Positions 8,573 to 19,203 of a DNA stretch of 64,000 nt are shown piece by piece. This DNA is from Larsenimonas salina (lineage in GTDB: Bacteria; Pseudomonadota; Gammaproteobacteria; Pseudomonadales; Halomonadaceae), in assembly GCF_023736155.1 (NCBI RefSeq), contig NZ_JAMLJJ010000001.1, positions 1,054,001-1,118,000 on the forward strand, in the 5' to 3' direction. Made by a program: the position numbers and the translations under genes. Position 1 is the first letter of the stretch. Every line of letters starts with the position of its first letter. Below the pieces are notes generated by a model, which was not told the origin of the DNA, made no database searches, and saw nothing but the letters and a program-made list of their open reading frames with translations.

Positions 8573-9574
8573 TTAACGTTTGCGACTCGGCGGGGCGTTT
8601 CGGGCGGAACTCTTCGACGAAGGTCGTCCATTGCCGCGCGACTCACCGCTTTTCGACGACCCGCCGCGCGACTCCCCTCGCTTCGATGAGCCGCCGCGCG
8701 ACTCACTGCCTTTCGATGGACCACCGCGCGATTCCCCTCTTTTCGATGGGCCGACACCCCGAACCGGGCGACGCTTGTCCTTGTCGCGGCTCCAGCGGTT
8801 TTTCTCATCAGGCGTAAGCTCCGGCACGCGCTTGGCCTCGATACCGGCAAGATTTGAAAGCTCGTCGACCTCTTCCTGTGTCAGTTCGGTCCACTCGCCG
8901 GCCTTGGCACGCTTATCCAGGAAGATATTGCCGTAACGCACGCGCTTGAGCCGGCTGACCGTCAGCCCCTGGGATTCCCAGAGCCTTCGCACTTCACGAT
9001 TGCGCCCTTCAAGAATCACGACGTGAAACCAGGTGTTGATCCCTTCACCACCGAATTCCTGCACGTCGGTAAAGTTCGCCGGGCCATCCTCGAGCATGAC
9101 GCCCTCGACCATGGCCTGCACCTGCGCCTGGGTCGCATTGCCCATGACGCGAACCGCGTACTCCCGCTCGACCTGCATCGAGGGGTGCATCAGTTTATTG
9201 GCGAGCTCACCATCGGTGGTAAACAGCAGCAACCCGCTGGTGTTGATATCAAGCCGGCCAACCGCGATCCAGCGCTCACCCTTGAGGCGCGGGAGCCGGT
9301 CAAACACCGTGCGGCGCCCTTCAGGGTCGCGCCGCGTGCAGAGCTCACCTTCGGGCTTGTTGTACATGATGACGCGGCGCGGCGTTTCATCCATTGTCTT
9401 GAGCGTGACCGGTCGGCTATCGAGGCTGACCTGATCGCTCGGCCCGATGCGATCACCCAGCTGGGCCGTCTTGCCGTTGACGCTAACGCGCCCCTGTGAA
9501 ATCGCACCTTCCATTTCCCGGCGCGAGCCGAACCCGGAGCGGGCCAATACTTTCTGCAGTTTTTCAGTCGTCAT
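8573..9574 (-). CDS. rluB: 23S rRNA pseudouridine(2605) synthase
   Basis: RluB makes pseudouridine 2605 in 23S rRNA. The protein from the ATG at 9574 ([22 protein letters not shown] upstream) has an N-terminal S4 RNA-binding domain (about residues 3-50) and the RsuA/RluB catalytic domain with the active-site Asp in [20 protein letters not shown]. After about residue 250 it carries a basic tail of repeated Ser-Lys-Arg-Gly-Glu-Ser-Arg-Gly-Gly units, typical of RluB tails but of variable length. Its start overlaps the end of scpB by 11 nt, part of the scpA-scpB-rluB operon. Confidence 0.92.
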   Translation of the reverse strand: MTTEKLQKVLARSGFGSRREMEGAISQGRVSVNGKTAQLGDRIGPSDQVSLDSRPVTLKTMDETPRRVIMYNKPEGELCTRRDPEGRRTVFDRLPRLKGERWIAVGRLDINTSGLLLFTTDGELANKLMHPSMQVEREYAVRVMGNATQAQVQAMVEGVMLEDGPANFTDVQEFGGEGINTWFHVVILEGRNREVRRLWESQGLTVSRLKRVRYGNIFLDKRAKAGEWTELTQEEVDELSNLAGIEAKRVPELTPDEKNRWSRDKDKRRPVRGVGPSKRGESRGGPSKGSESRGGSSKRGESRGGSSKSGESRGNGRPSSKSSARNAPPSRKR

Positions 9575-10370
9575 CGCTACTCTTCTCATCATCGTCCGTC
9601 TCGTCGTTGCCGTGGTCTTCACGGGCTTGACGACGCTCGTTCAAACGCTGCCCCAAGGCGGCAAAATCCAGCGATGATCGCGTGGACGCCTTCTCGGCGT
9701 GATCCTCCCTCTCGGCGACGTTCACCGATGAGGCAGTGGGGGGCGTTTCGGGCAACGCGTCTGCGTCACCCTCGTAAGGCAGGCGCTCGGAAGCGTCATT
9801 TTCGCGACCGTCATCCCCTGCCTGCTCTGTCGCTTCGAGTTCGTGCATCGGCGGAAGTTCATCCAGCGTACTCAACCCGAAGTCGTCCAAAAATGTTCGT
9901 GTGGTGGCGTACACGGCCGGCCGGCCCGGCACATCCCGATGACCGATCACCCGCACCCAGTTGCGCTCGGTGAGCGTTCGCATGATCGAGGCGCTGACCG
10001 ACACGCCACGTACGTCCTCGATGTCGGCCCGGGTGACCGGCTGACGATACGCGATGAGCGCAAGCGTCTCCAAAAGGGCCCGCGAATACCGCTGCGGTCG
10101 CTCCTCCCAGAGCCTTGAAATCCAGGGCGAGAGCCGCTGGTGAACATTTAACCGGTAGCCTGACGCCGTGTGTGACAACGACAGCGCGCTGCCCTCAAGC
10201 GTACCGGCCAACCGGTCCAGCGCCGCCTTGAGCTCAAGCCGGGTCGGCCGCTCATGGTCATCGAACACCGCCTCCAGCCGCTCGAGCATCAGCGGCTCGC
10301 CCGCCGCCAGCAATACGCCCTCGAGAATCTGCTCGAGGGTAATGTCCTCACGACTCACATTACTCCCCAT
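9564..10370 (-). CDS. scpB: Segregation and condensation protein B
   Basis: ScpB is the winged-helix partner of the kleisin ScpA in the SMC-ScpAB chromosome condensation complex. The 268-residue protein starts at the ATG at 10370 ([18 protein letters not shown]), overlapping the end of scpA by 11 nt. The two winged-helix domains cover about residues 5-180, with the family signatures LLAAGEPL and [20 protein letters not shown]. The C-terminal 80 residues are acidic and low in complexity, ending [10 protein letters not shown], longer than in Bacillus ScpB. Confidence 0.93.
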   Translation of the reverse strand: MGSNVSREDITLEQILEGVLLAAGEPLMLERLEAVFDDHERPTRLELKAALDRLAGTLEGSALSLSHTASGYRLNVHQRLSPWISRLWEERPQRYSRALLETLALIAYRQPVTRADIEDVRGVSVSASIMRTLTERNWVRVIGHRDVPGRPAVYATTRTFLDDFGLSTLDELPPMHELEATEQAGDDGRENDASERLPYEGDADALPETPPTASSVNVAEREDHAEKASTRSSLDFAALGQRLNERRQAREDHGNDETDDDEKSSDDD

Positions 10371-11310
10371 CTCGTGACACTTCGTTGTCGATGACCGGCA
10401 CTTCGAAGGCCGGTTCATCGTCGGGACGGCTGCCTTCCTCATCCGTTTCACCGCCGTCGCTCGCCACCCGCGCCCGCACATGGATCGGCGAGGTCGGCGT
10501 GTTCTGTACGATCTCGAGCAACCGCTCCTTGGCAAGTTCCAGAATCGCCATGAACGTGACCACCACGCCGGCACGCCCTTCCTCGAGCGTGAACAGCGCC
10601 TCGAACGCGACAAACCCCTGCCCGTCGAGCCGAGTCATGACCGCCATCATCCGTTCACGTGTCGACAGCGTTTCGCGGGAAATCTGGTGCGACTGAGTCA
10701 GCGACGCCTGGTGCATCACGTGCTTTAGGGCACCAAGCAGCGCATCAAGCTCGACATCGGGGTAGATGACCCGAGGCTCGATGTCTGGAAGGCCAACCTG
10801 CGGGCCAAACCAGTCGCGCCCCTGCCGAGGCAGCGTATCGAGGGTCTCTGCGGCCTGCTTGATCTGTTCGTATTCCTGAAGCCGTCGCACCAGCGTCGCG
10901 GTAGGATCCTCTTCATCCTCTTCATCCTCGTCCTCCCCTTTCGGCGGGCGCGGCAGCAGTGTGCGCGATTTTATCTCGGCAAGCATTGCTGCCATCAAGA
11001 GATACTCCGCCGCGAGGTCAATGCCTGAGACCTCCATCAGCTCAACATACTCGATGTACTGATGAGTAACCGCCGCCACATTGATCGCAAGGATGTCCAG
11101 GTTCTGACGCCGAATCAGATACAAAAGCAGATCAAGAGGCCCCTCGAAGGAATCCAGAAAGACCCTGAGCGCCTCAGGAGGAATGTAGAGATCTTCAGGC
11201 AGCTCGGTGACCGGCTCATCGTTGACTCGTGCAAGCCAGGCACGCGGCGTTTCATCCATGGCACGGGCGTTGACCGGGTCACTGTTTTGAGCCGAGGGCG
11301 TGTCACTCAT
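10360..11310 (-). CDS. scpA: Segregation and condensation protein A (kleisin)
   Basis: ScpA is the kleisin that bridges the SMC heads. The 316-residue protein has about 40 extra N-terminal residues, then the conserved region LDSFEGPLDLLLYLIRRQNLDIL, where the N-terminal helices contact the SMC neck. An acidic insert (GEDEDEEDEEDP) follows and a C-terminal winged helix completes the domain. It is first gene of the scpA-scpB-rluB operon, all coupled by short overlaps. The sequence upstream shows no strong Shine-Dalgarno. Confidence 0.92.
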   Translation of the reverse strand: MSDTPSAQNSDPVNARAMDETPRAWLARVNDEPVTELPEDLYIPPEALRVFLDSFEGPLDLLLYLIRRQNLDILAINVAAVTHQYIEYVELMEVSGIDLAAEYLLMAAMLAEIKSRTLLPRPPKGEDEDEEDEEDPTATLVRRLQEYEQIKQAAETLDTLPRQGRDWFGPQVGLPDIEPRVIYPDVELDALLGALKHVMHQASLTQSHQISRETLSTRERMMAVMTRLDGQGFVAFEALFTLEEGRAGVVVTFMAILELAKERLLEIVQNTPTSPIHVRARVASDGGETDEEGSRPDDEPAFEVPVIDNEVSRDGE

Positions 11311-11371
11311 GACGGGGTATCAGGTCCAAACGGCAGGAAAAACGCATTGTACCAGTGTATCGACTCATGCG

Positions 11372-13141
11372 TCAGGAAGCGCTGTCCGCGGTTCGAAATC
11401 GCCCTTCATAATCAAAGAGTTTTTCTCGAATGTTCCAGTACCGACCGACTTTCCGCGCAATGACGAAGTCCGGCGCGCGTACCTGATCGCGCCGGGCAAC
11501 CATGTCCTCGCACGAACTCGGCACCCACGTCTCGCCCGGAACGCGGCGGTGCGCCCGCAAAAACGCCCGCTCAAACGCATGGCGCTGCGGGCCGGTATCA
11601 AGCGCAAACCACTCCTCAAGGGTCGCGCCGTCCTCATCGTGATAGACAACCTTCAGCCGCGTCATCCCGCGACCGTTGGGCGTCGCCACAAGCTCCATCC
11701 CTGACACGCGCAGTACCTTGGCGTCCTTGAGCTTCAGGGCGTCACGCAGTTTGGTGTCGGCATCGACCAACAGCGTCTGGCAGGCATGGCACTGCCTGGC
11801 GGCAATGTCGGTTTCCGCCCCGCACTGCGGGCAGGTCTTGAACCGGAAACGGTAATCGCATTGAATCCGCTTACCCGTCTCGGTCTCGACCAGGCCCTGA
11901 CAGCGCCGACCGTAATGCTCAAGCAGCACTTCACCGTCCATCTTGCCCCAGAACATATTGGCGAACGTGCACTGAGGGCACGTTACCTGAACAAGCTCGG
12001 TGTCGCCGGCGGGCTTGGGCGCGGCAAGCTCCGGCTCGTACAATCCCCAGGGGTTGCCGGCGTAATCGAGCACCAGGCAATCCTTCTTGTCCGGCGCCAG
12101 CCGAAGCCCACGCCCCACAATCTGCTGATAAAGCCCGACCGACTGGGTCGGACGCAAGATCGCGATCACGTCCACATGCGGGGCGTCGAACCCCGTCGTC
12201 AATACCGACACATTGACCAGGTACTTGAGCTGGCGCGCCTTGAACGCCTCGATCAGGCGCTCACGCGCCTCCCCAGGCGTTGCCCCGGTAATCAGGGCCG
12301 ATTCATCAAGGGGCAAATAGCCAAGCACTTCTTCGGCGTGGGCAACGGTCGCTGCAAAGATCATCACCCCAGAGCGGTCCCGGGCACGCTCGAGCACATC
12401 CTCGATGATCCGCGGCGTCGCCCGATTGCCCTGCACCACCCGATTCAGTTCGGCCTCGCTCGGCGCCGAGCGGTTGCCATACACGAGGTGGGAAAAATCG
12501 TAGCTGGCGATCGGTGCATCGATCAGCACCGGCTCGCTGAGATAGCCCTGGCGCACCATCACCCGAAGGGGCTGCTCGAACACGCAGTCGCGAAAGAAGG
12601 CGTCCTCGGGCCCGCGCACCATGCCATGATAATGGCGGTGATAGATCGCGCCATGGCCGAGCCGAAACGGCGTCGCTGTAAGCCCCAGCACCTTGAGATC
12701 GGGCCGGGCCGCCCTCAAATGCTCTATCACGCGCTGGTACTGTGACGCACGTTCTGCATCTTCCGTGATCGCCACGCGGTGGCACTCATCAATCACTAAA
12801 AGCGTGAAATCACCGCCCTCGAATGCCTCGAGACCGTTGGCAACCGACTGTACGGAACCAAACACCACCTGCCGGGCACTGCCCTTGCGAGAAAGGCCGG
12901 CGCTGAAAATGTCGGCCGACAGACCATAGGCCTCGTATTTGGCGTGGTTTTGCTCGACCAGCTCGCGAACGTGGGCGAGCACCAGCACGCGCCCGCGCGC
13001 CAGCCGGGCAAGCTCGGCGATCACCAGACTCTTGCCACTGCCGGTTGGCAAAACGACGACGGCCGGGTCGCTCGACGTCTTGAAGTGGCGCACGACCCGA
13101 CGCACGGCTTCCGTTTGGTAAGGGCGAAGCGCTAAAGACAT
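11372..13141 (-). CDS. DEAD/DEAH-box helicase, SSL2/COG1061 type, with C-terminal zinc-ribbon motifs
   Basis: A superfamily 2 helicase of about 589 residues. The Q-like motif is LRPYQTEAV near the N-terminus; motif I is PTGSGKS (about residues 32-38), motif II DECH, motif III LTATPFR, and motif [10 protein letters not shown]. After the two RecA-like domains there are CxxC pairs (CPQC; CPQCGAE...CHAC) that probably form zinc ribbons, plus a C-terminal domain present in proteobacterial members. The ATG at 13141 is preferred; AGG lies 7 nt upstream. The role is presumably DNA or RNA repair/remodelling, not further defined. It is flanked by divergent small genes. Confidence 0.85.
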   Translation of the reverse strand: MSLALRPYQTEAVRRVVRHFKTSSDPAVVVLPTGSGKSLVIAELARLARGRVLVLAHVRELVEQNHAKYEAYGLSADIFSAGLSRKGSARQVVFGSVQSVANGLEAFEGGDFTLLVIDECHRVAITEDAERASQYQRVIEHLRAARPDLKVLGLTATPFRLGHGAIYHRHYHGMVRGPEDAFFRDCVFEQPLRVMVRQGYLSEPVLIDAPIASYDFSHLVYGNRSAPSEAELNRVVQGNRATPRIIEDVLERARDRSGVMIFAATVAHAEEVLGYLPLDESALITGATPGEARERLIEAFKARQLKYLVNVSVLTTGFDAPHVDVIAILRPTQSVGLYQQIVGRGLRLAPDKKDCLVLDYAGNPWGLYEPELAAPKPAGDTELVQVTCPQCTFANMFWGKMDGEVLLEHYGRRCQGLVETETGKRIQCDYRFRFKTCPQCGAETDIAARQCHACQTLLVDADTKLRDALKLKDAKVLRVSGMELVATPNGRGMTRLKVVYHDEDGATLEEWFALDTGPQRHAFERAFLRAHRRVPGETWVPSSCEDMVARRDQVRAPDFVIARKVGRYWNIREKLFDYEGRFRTADSAS

Positions 13142-13224
13142 AATGAACCTGGACACCACAACAGACCGGGGCCCATGATGAGGCCGGCCGAGTCATGAAA
13201 CAAGCGGCACCACCAGGAGAACGC

Positions 13225-13638
13225 ATGGAGCCAAACCCCAATCTGGCGCGCTACCTAACGCCTCTGGACGCACACGGCATCGAAAGCGAGGTGGTCGACC
13301 CCCACGCTGCCCGGCTGATCAGCGACGACATCGAGTTCATGCTGGTCGTTGCCGACGATGAGCCGGCGTTCTTCCAGCTGATATTGCCAAACGCCTGGCA
13401 GACCTCGGCCGACGACGACAGCGCCATTCTGCTCGAGGCGGCCAACGATGTAATGAACGCCATCAAGGCCGCCAAGATCGTACTGCACAGCGAGGGCCTG
13501 CACCTGAGCGTCGAGCAGTTCGTCAGCGGCCCCGATCAGGGCGCCGCCCTGCTGCCTGGGCTGGTCGAGCTTTTGAAAAGCGCCACCGGCGAGCTTCATG
13601 AGCGTCTCGGCATGGGCCATGCCCCGCGCATTCACTGA
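13225..13638 (+). CDS. Small conserved protein, possibly YbjN / secretion-chaperone fold
   Basis: A 137-residue protein starting at 13225 (MEPNPNLARYL) with AGGAG 5 nt upstream. The pattern of a short helix, a four-strand sheet with acidic residues (DIEFMLVVADDEPAFFQLIL), then helices (ALLPGLVELLKSATGELHERLG) resembles YbjN-like or type III chaperone-like folds. I do not recognise it firmly. There is no signal peptide or membrane segment, so it is probably cytosolic. It lies just before a small monooxygenase-like gene on the same strand. Confidence 0.55.
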   Translation: MEPNPNLARYLTPLDAHGIESEVVDPHAARLISDDIEFMLVVADDEPAFFQLILPNAWQTSADDDSAILLEAANDVMNAIKAAKIVLHSEGLHLSVEQFVSGPDQGAALLPGLVELLKSATGELHERLGMGHAPRIH

Positions 13639-13684
13639 GCATATTTTCACCCACTTATCCTCCACTACCAGAAGGGAACCCCTC

Positions 13685-13987
13685 GTGAGCACTTCAGCCG
13701 TCATCATGACCCAACGCTACACCGTCGCCTCCGACGCCCTGGATGACTTCCTGGCGATGGCCCGTCACGACGCCGATGAATCACTCGCGTTCGAGATCGG
13801 CTGCGAACAGTTCGAGCTCGATACCGCAGGCGACGGCGACACTGTCGTGACCTTAACGGCCCGCTTCACCGACCGCGCCGCCTTCGAACACCACACGCAC
13901 ATGCCCCACTATTTGCCCTACCGTGACGGCGTTAACGAGATGCTGACCGCCCCGCTCGAACACCATGTCGAGCCTGCCAGCGCGTGA
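13685..13987 (+). CDS. Small antibiotic-biosynthesis-monooxygenase (ABM) family protein
   Basis: A 100-residue ferredoxin-like ABM domain protein. It contains the segment RYTVASDALDDFLAMA, the cysteine/glutamate-rich turn, and the closing pattern FTDRAAFEHHTHMPHYLPY typical of YgiN-like quinol monooxygenases. The start is taken as GTG at 13685, which has GAAGGGA about 7 nt upstream; an internal ATG at 13706 is the alternative. Its TGA overlaps a GTG of the following AraC-type gene. The substrate is unknown. Confidence 0.72.
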   Translation: MSTSAVIMTQRYTVASDALDDFLAMARHDADESLAFEIGCEQFELDTAGDGDTVVTLTARFTDRAAFEHHTHMPHYLPYRDGVNEMLTAPLEHHVEPASA

Positions 13988-14064
13988 GCCCACCCGCGCC
14001 CGAAAGATCGGGCGCGCCTCCGGCAAGGCCAAGCCCGTCTCAAATGCTTGAGGACACTTCCAGC

Positions 14065-14973
14065 ATGTGTGCCACCGAGGACAGCCCGTCGTTGAACGGC
14101 CAGCGGCTCGAGTGCCTGATCGAGCGCATCGACACTCACGCCAGGCAGGAAGGGATTCAGCCGACCTCAATGGCCGCGCTTCAAACCATGCGCCTGCACA
14201 CAAGCCAATCGCGCCAGCCCCAACTCTATGAACCGGGTCTTGTGATCATCGCGCAAGGGCGAAAGTACGCCCACTTGAGCGACCGCACGCTGTACTACGG
14301 CGCTGGGCATTACCTGATTCAGGCCATGCCGCTGCCGTTCGAGTGCGAAACGCGTGCCAGCGCGGACGCCCCACTACTGGGACTCTTGATCCGCATTACC
14401 CCCGAGCGGCTGACCACACTGGTTCGACACCTGCCACCACCGGCGCCCGAGCCACCCTACCCGATGGAGGCCATCGCACTCGACGATACGCTGATCGAGA
14501 GCCTGCTTCGCCTGCTCGACTGCCTCGATGACCCGGTCATGGCGGCGGCGCTCGGTGAGGACCGCCTGCGGGAAGCCATCTTTCACGCGCTACGCGGCCC
14601 CCAGGGCGACGCGCTCAAGCACCTGCTCTATCAGCAGGGGCAACATGCCTACGCGCGCATCGGGCGCGTGCTCGAGCATATTCAAACCCAGTTCGATGAG
14701 GCGTTTTCGGTCGAGGCGCTGGCGCGTACCGTCCACATGAGCACGTCCGCGTTCTATTACCATTTCAAACAGATCACCGGGCTGTCCCCGCTTCAGTACC
14801 AAAAGCAGGTGCGACTCCTGAACGCCCGCCGCCTGCTGGCCCAGGCCGAACAAAACGTGAGTTCGGTTGCGCGCACGGTGGGGTATCTGAGCCCGTCCCA
14901 GTTCAGCCGGGAGTACAAGCGCTACTTCGGGGTATCCCCTCAAAAGGATGCTCGCCCCACGCCGGTGGCCTGA
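14065..14973 (+). CDS. AraC-family transcriptional regulator
   Basis: The C-terminal ~100 residues form the double helix-turn-helix of AraC regulators (FSVEALARTVHMSTSAFYYH and VARTVGYLSPSQFSREYKRY). The N-terminal part matches the AraC_N cupin-like domain (LYEPGLVIIAQGRKY). I use the ATG at 14065, with GAGGA 10 nt upstream. GTG at 13984, overlapping the preceding stop, would add 27 residues but has no ribosome site. It follows the ABM-like gene closely, so it may control it. The effector is unknown. Confidence 0.88.
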   Translation: MCATEDSPSLNGQRLECLIERIDTHARQEGIQPTSMAALQTMRLHTSQSRQPQLYEPGLVIIAQGRKYAHLSDRTLYYGAGHYLIQAMPLPFECETRASADAPLLGLLIRITPERLTTLVRHLPPPAPEPPYPMEAIALDDTLIESLLRLLDCLDDPVMAAALGEDRLREAIFHALRGPQGDALKHLLYQQGQHAYARIGRVLEHIQTQFDEAFSVEALARTVHMSTSAFYYHFKQITGLSPLQYQKQVRLLNARRLLAQAEQNVSSVARTVGYLSPSQFSREYKRYFGVSPQKDARPTPVA

Positions 14974-15008
14974 CGACCGCGCCCCTCGATTAACCAGACC
15001 ACCTCGCA

Positions 15009-15066
15009 CCCGAAACAAGCGCGCCCCGAAACAAGCGAGCCCGAAACAAATGAGTCCCAAACGAAA
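15009..15066. repeat. Short imperfect tandem repeat, 15-16 bp period
   Basis: Three copies of CCCGAAACAA(GCG/ATG) start at 15009, 15025 and 15040, and a fourth degenerate copy (CCCAAACGA) at 15056. The array fills the space between the AraC gene and its terminator. No function is evident. Confidence 0.7.
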
Positions 15067-15092
15067 AGGGCCGCACTGGTGTGCGGCCCTTT
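15065..15092. terminator. Bidirectional terminator between the AraC gene and purL
   Basis: AAAGGGCCGCAC and GTGCGGCCCTTT form a 12-bp perfect stem with a TGGT-containing tight loop, between convergent genes. Confidence 0.88.
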
Positions 15093-15112
15093 CAACGCTG
15101 ATGCGCGGCGTA

Positions 15113-18100
15113 TTACTTAAGCCAGGTCCGTGCGTTACGGAACAGACGCATCCAGCCACCGTCCTGAGTCCAATCGTCCGGACGCCAGGAGTTGGTAACC
15201 GCCCGGGCAACCCGCTCCGGATGGGGCATCATGATGGTGACTCGTCCATCCGTGGTCGTTAGGCCGGTGACCCCTGACGGCGACCCGTTGGGATTGGCCG
15301 GATAACGCGTGGTGATCTGGCCGTGGTTGTCGATGTAGCGCATCGAGACGAGCCCGCTGTCCTGAAGCGCTCGAAGCTGATCGCTCGAGGCCTCGACCCG
15401 GCCTTCGCCATGAGCGACCGCCACCGGCAGGCGTGAGCCCTCCATACCGTTCAAAAACAGCGACGGCGAGGACTCGACCTGAATCATCGACACGCGCGCC
15501 TCGAACTGCTCGGACTCGTTACGAACGAATCGCGGCCAGTGCTCGGCGCCCGGAATCAGCGATTTAAGCTGCGACAGCATCTGACAGCCATTGCACACGC
15601 CAAGCGCCAGGCTGTCATCTCGGTTGAAGAACGCCTCGAACTCATCGCGTGCCCGGTCGTTGAACAGGATCGACTTGGCCCAGCCGCCGCCGGCGCCAAG
15701 GACATCACCGAACGAGAATCCGCCACAGGCCACCAGTCCCTGCATCTCGGCAAGCGACACGCGACCGGAAAGCACATCGCTCATGTGCACATCAATAGCC
15801 TCGAAACCGGCGCGGTCAAACGCCGCCGCCATCTCCATGTGACCGTTGACGCCCTGCTCACGAAGCACCGCCATTTTCGGGCGAGCGCCGCTATTGATAA
15901 ACGGGGCGGCCACGTCCTCATCGACGTCAAACGACAGCTCCGCGAACAGGCCCGGGTCGCGCGCGTCCAGCAGGCTGTCGTACTCGGATTTGGCGCACGC
16001 CGGGTTATCGCGGCGCGCCTGCAACTGATAGCTGGTCTCCGCCCAGATGCGCTGAGCTTCCACGCGCGTGGATTCGATCAGAGGCTCCCCGAAGAGCGCC
16101 ACACGGATCACATCGTCCTCACGCGGGTGTGCCACCACCCCACAGGCGCCGTCAAACCCTGCCGCATTGAGCTGGGCCAGCACCGCTTCGGTGTCCTTGC
16201 GGCGGACCTGAACCACGGCACCGAGCTCTTCACTAAAGAGCGCGTTGGTGGCCTCGGCCGGCGCCTCGGCGAGCCAGTCCAGATTGATATCGAGGCCGAC
16301 ATGGCCTGCAAACGCCATTTCGACCAGCGTGGTCAACATGCCGCCGTCAGAGCGGTCGTGATAGGCCAGAAGCGCCCCCTCGGCGTTCAAGCCCTGCATG
16401 ACCGAGAAAAAGGCCATCAGATCTTCAGGGTCATCAACGTCCGGCGTCTCGGCGCCGAGCTGACCGTAGACCTGAGCCAGCGCCGAGCCACCAAGGCGAT
16501 TCTTGCCACGGCCGAGATCGATCAGAATCAGATCGGTCTCGCCTTCACCGCGCTTGAGCTCCGGCGTCAGCGTCTTCATGGTATCGGTGACTGGCGTAAA
16601 ACCGGACACGATCAGCGACAGCGGTGAGGTCACCGCTTTTTCACGGTCGTCATCGTTCCAGGCGGTACGCATCGACATCGAGTCCTTGCCGACCGGAATC
16701 GCAAGCCCAAGCGACGGGCACAACTCCATGCCCACGGCGTGGACCGCCTCATAAAGCGCCTGGTTTTCGCCCGGATGGTCCGCAGCGCTCATCCAGTTGG
16801 CCGAGAGCTTGATGTCGGAAAGCCGTTCGACCGGCGTGCCGGCGAGGTTGGTGATGACCTCGGCCACCGCCATTCGGGCCGACGCCGGCGCCGAAATCAG
16901 CGCGGCCGGTGTCCGCTCACCCATCGCCATCGCCTCACCCGCGTGGGTGTCGTAGCCTGCTGTGGTCACGGCGCAGTCCGCCACCGGCACCTGCCAGGGG
17001 CCAACCATCTGATCACGTACGACCTGCCCTGTGATCGAGCGGTCACCGATGGTGATCAAGAAGCTCTTGGACCCGACCGCCGGCAGATGCAGCACGCGGG
17101 TCATCGCCTCGTGAAGGTCGAGATTATCGAGCATGACACCGGCAAGCTCATGCGACTGCCGAGTGAATTCACGGTGCATCTTGGGCGTCTTGCCAAAGAG
17201 CAGGCTCATCGGCAGGTCGATGGGCGAGGTATTGAAGTGGCCATCCCTTACTTCCAGGTGATGCTCTTCCATCGCTTCGCCGACGACGGCGTAGAGGCAG
17301 CGCTCACGCACGCACAGGGCATCGAAGGCCTCGAGCTGTTCGGGCGCCACCGCCAGCACGTAGCGCTCCTGCGCTTCGTTGCACCAAAGCTCCAGCGGGC
17401 TCATCCCGGATTCGGCGCTTGGAATGTCTCTGAGCTGGAACAGCCCACCCCGATCGCCGTCCTTTACAAGCTCCGGCAACGCATTGGAGAGCCCCCCGGC
17501 GCCGACGTCGTGAATGAACCGAATCGGGTTGTCGTCACCCATACCCCAGCAGCGGTCGATGACTTCCTGGACACGACGCTCCATCTCGGGGTTTTCACGC
17601 TGAACGGAGGCGAAATCAAGGTCTTCGCTGGACTGGCCTGAGGCCGTGCTCGAGGCCGCGCCGCCGCCGAGGCCGATCAGCATGGACGGCCCGCCCATCA
17701 CGATCAGCTTGGCGCCAACCGGAATCTCGCGCTTGTCCACGTGGCCGTCACGGATATTGCCGTAGCCGCCGGCCAGCATGATCGGCTTGTGATAACCACG
17801 ACGTTCGACGCCGTTGCCGCTGATCACATCCTGCTCGTAGGTTCGGAAGTAGCCGTTGAGGTTGGGCCGGCCGAACTCGTTGTTGAACGCGGCGGAGCCG
17901 ATCGGCGCCTCGATCATGATGTCCATGGCGCTCTTGATGCGCCCGGGCTTGCCGTAGTCGAAGGCCTCCCACGGCTGGACGAACTCGGGAATGCGCAGGT
18001 TCGAGACCGTAAAGCCGGTCAGACCCGCCTTAGGCTTGCCGCCAATGCCGGTGGCGCCCTCGTCTCGAATCTCACCGCCGGCACCGGTCGCGGCACCAGG

Positions 18101-19009
18101 GTACGGCGCGATCGCGGTCGGGTGGTTGTGGGTTTCCACCTTCATCAGGATGTGAATCGGTTCCTGATGGTAGCCATACGTGTGTGTGTTCGGCGCCGGG
18201 AAGAACCGGCCGGCCGTCACACCCTTGATGATCGCGGCGTTGTCACTGTAGGCAGACAACACGTTCTCGCCGTTTTGCTGATGGGTGTTGCGAATCATCT
18301 TGAACAGCGAGTGCGACTGCGCTTCGCCGTCGATCGACCAGGAGGCGTTGAAGATCTTGTGCCGGCAGTGCTCGGAGTTGGCCTGGGCAAACATCATCAA
18401 CTCGACGTCGCTCGGGTTGCGTCCAAGCTGGCCGAAGGCCTCAATCAGGTAATCGATTTCGTCGTCGGCAAGCGCAAGCCCCAGAGTTTGGTTGGCCGAC
18501 TCCAGTTCACCGCGCCCACCGCCGATAACATCGACAAAGGCAAGCTCGCGCGGCGGCTGTTCCTCGAACAGACGCTCGGCCTCGCTGGCCTCGGCAAGCA
18601 CGCTTTCCGTCATACGGTCGTGCAGGTGACCGAGTACGGCATGCACGGTCTGGTCATTCGGTTCGGTTTTGAACGTGATATCGTAGGCGATGCCCCGCTC
18701 GATGCGGGACACACCGTCCAGGTTGCAGTTACGCGCGATCTCGGTGGCTTTCGATGACCACGGAGATAACGTGCCCAGCCGGGGCACGACCAGTACGTGA
18801 TGACCAGAAGGCGCAGGCACATCGACGCGGGCATCCAAAAGCGAGGTCAAGCGCGCCAGGGCCGCCTCGTCAAGGTCGCGCCGGGTGGCAATGAAGTACG
18901 CGTATGTCGCGTCAAGATGATCGATCTCGGCACCCGTTTCGCGTAACACGCTCAACAATTTGGCATGACGAAAGGAAGAAAGGGCACTCGCGCCTCGCAG
19001 TTCGAGCAT
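15113..19009 (-). CDS. purL: Phosphoribosylformylglycinamidine synthase
   Basis: PurL makes FGAM from FGAR, glutamine and ATP in purine synthesis. The 1298 residues match the large single-chain proteobacterial form: N-terminal PurS-like domain, linker, two AIRS-like catalytic halves ([16 protein letters not shown] near residue 295; [18 protein letters not shown]), and a C-terminal glutamine amidotransferase with nucleophile Cys at about residue 1139 (GVCNGCQML). The protein ends RNARTWLK. It is transcribed alone, opposite to mltF. Confidence 0.98.
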   Translation of the reverse strand: MLELRGASALSSFRHAKLLSVLRETGAEIDHLDATYAYFIATRRDLDEAALARLTSLLDARVDVPAPSGHHVLVVPRLGTLSPWSSKATEIARNCNLDGVSRIERGIAYDITFKTEPNDQTVHAVLGHLHDRMTESVLAEASEAERLFEEQPPRELAFVDVIGGGRGELESANQTLGLALADDEIDYLIEAFGQLGRNPSDVELMMFAQANSEHCRHKIFNASWSIDGEAQSHSLFKMIRNTHQQNGENVLSAYSDNAAIIKGVTAGRFFPAPNTHTYGYHQEPIHILMKVETHNHPTAIAPYPGAATGAGGEIRDEGATGIGGKPKAGLTGFTVSNLRIPEFVQPWEAFDYGKPGRIKSAMDIMIEAPIGSAAFNNEFGRPNLNGYFRTYEQDVISGNGVERRGYHKPIMLAGGYGNIRDGHVDKREIPVGAKLIVMGGPSMLIGLGGGAASSTASGQSSEDLDFASVQRENPEMERRVQEVIDRCWGMGDDNPIRFIHDVGAGGLSNALPELVKDGDRGGLFQLRDIPSAESGMSPLELWCNEAQERYVLAVAPEQLEAFDALCVRERCLYAVVGEAMEEHHLEVRDGHFNTSPIDLPMSLLFGKTPKMHREFTRQSHELAGVMLDNLDLHEAMTRVLHLPAVGSKSFLITIGDRSITGQVVRDQMVGPWQVPVADCAVTTAGYDTHAGEAMAMGERTPAALISAPASARMAVAEVITNLAGTPVERLSDIKLSANWMSAADHPGENQALYEAVHAVGMELCPSLGLAIPVGKDSMSMRTAWNDDDREKAVTSPLSLIVSGFTPVTDTMKTLTPELKRGEGETDLILIDLGRGKNRLGGSALAQVYGQLGAETPDVDDPEDLMAFFSVMQGLNAEGALLAYHDRSDGGMLTTLVEMAFAGHVGLDINLDWLAEAPAEATNALFSEELGAVVQVRRKDTEAVLAQLNAAGFDGACGVVAHPREDDVIRVALFGEPLIESTRVEAQRIWAETSYQLQARRDNPACAKSEYDSLLDARDPGLFAELSFDVDEDVAAPFINSGARPKMAVLREQGVNGHMEMAAAFDRAGFEAIDVHMSDVLSGRVSLAEMQGLVACGGFSFGDVLGAGGGWAKSILFNDRARDEFEAFFNRDDSLALGVCNGCQMLSQLKSLIPGAEHWPRFVRNESEQFEARVSMIQVESSPSLFLNGMEGSRLPVAVAHGEGRVEASSDQLRALQDSGLVSMRYIDNHGQITTRYPANPNGSPSGVTGLTTTDGRVTIMMPHPERVARAVTNSWRPDDWTQDGGWMRLFRNARTWLK

Positions 19010-19203
19010 GACGAAGGAAGCCTCTGCAGCAGCATGAATGAAAAGTCATTGTCCCGAAGGTCTCGGGTCGCGGGGGGCATGATACTCGAAAGCCGCCGTC
19101 GAGGCGAAACGAGATGTCGTGCTGGCGCGACAATGCATCCCTTTCACGCAGGAGCCCAAGCACCCGTGACGCCTCACGCATTCAACGCCTTCGGTACCTC
19201 ATC

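Noticed and set aside
13685-14973. ABM monooxygenase plus AraC regulator as an antibiotic biosynthesis locus
   Set aside because: Small ABM proteins are widespread in primary metabolism and no biosynthetic enzymes are adjacent.
16739-18757. Long plus-strand frames opposite purL
   Set aside because: Antisense shadows; purL is continuous and complete on the minus strand.
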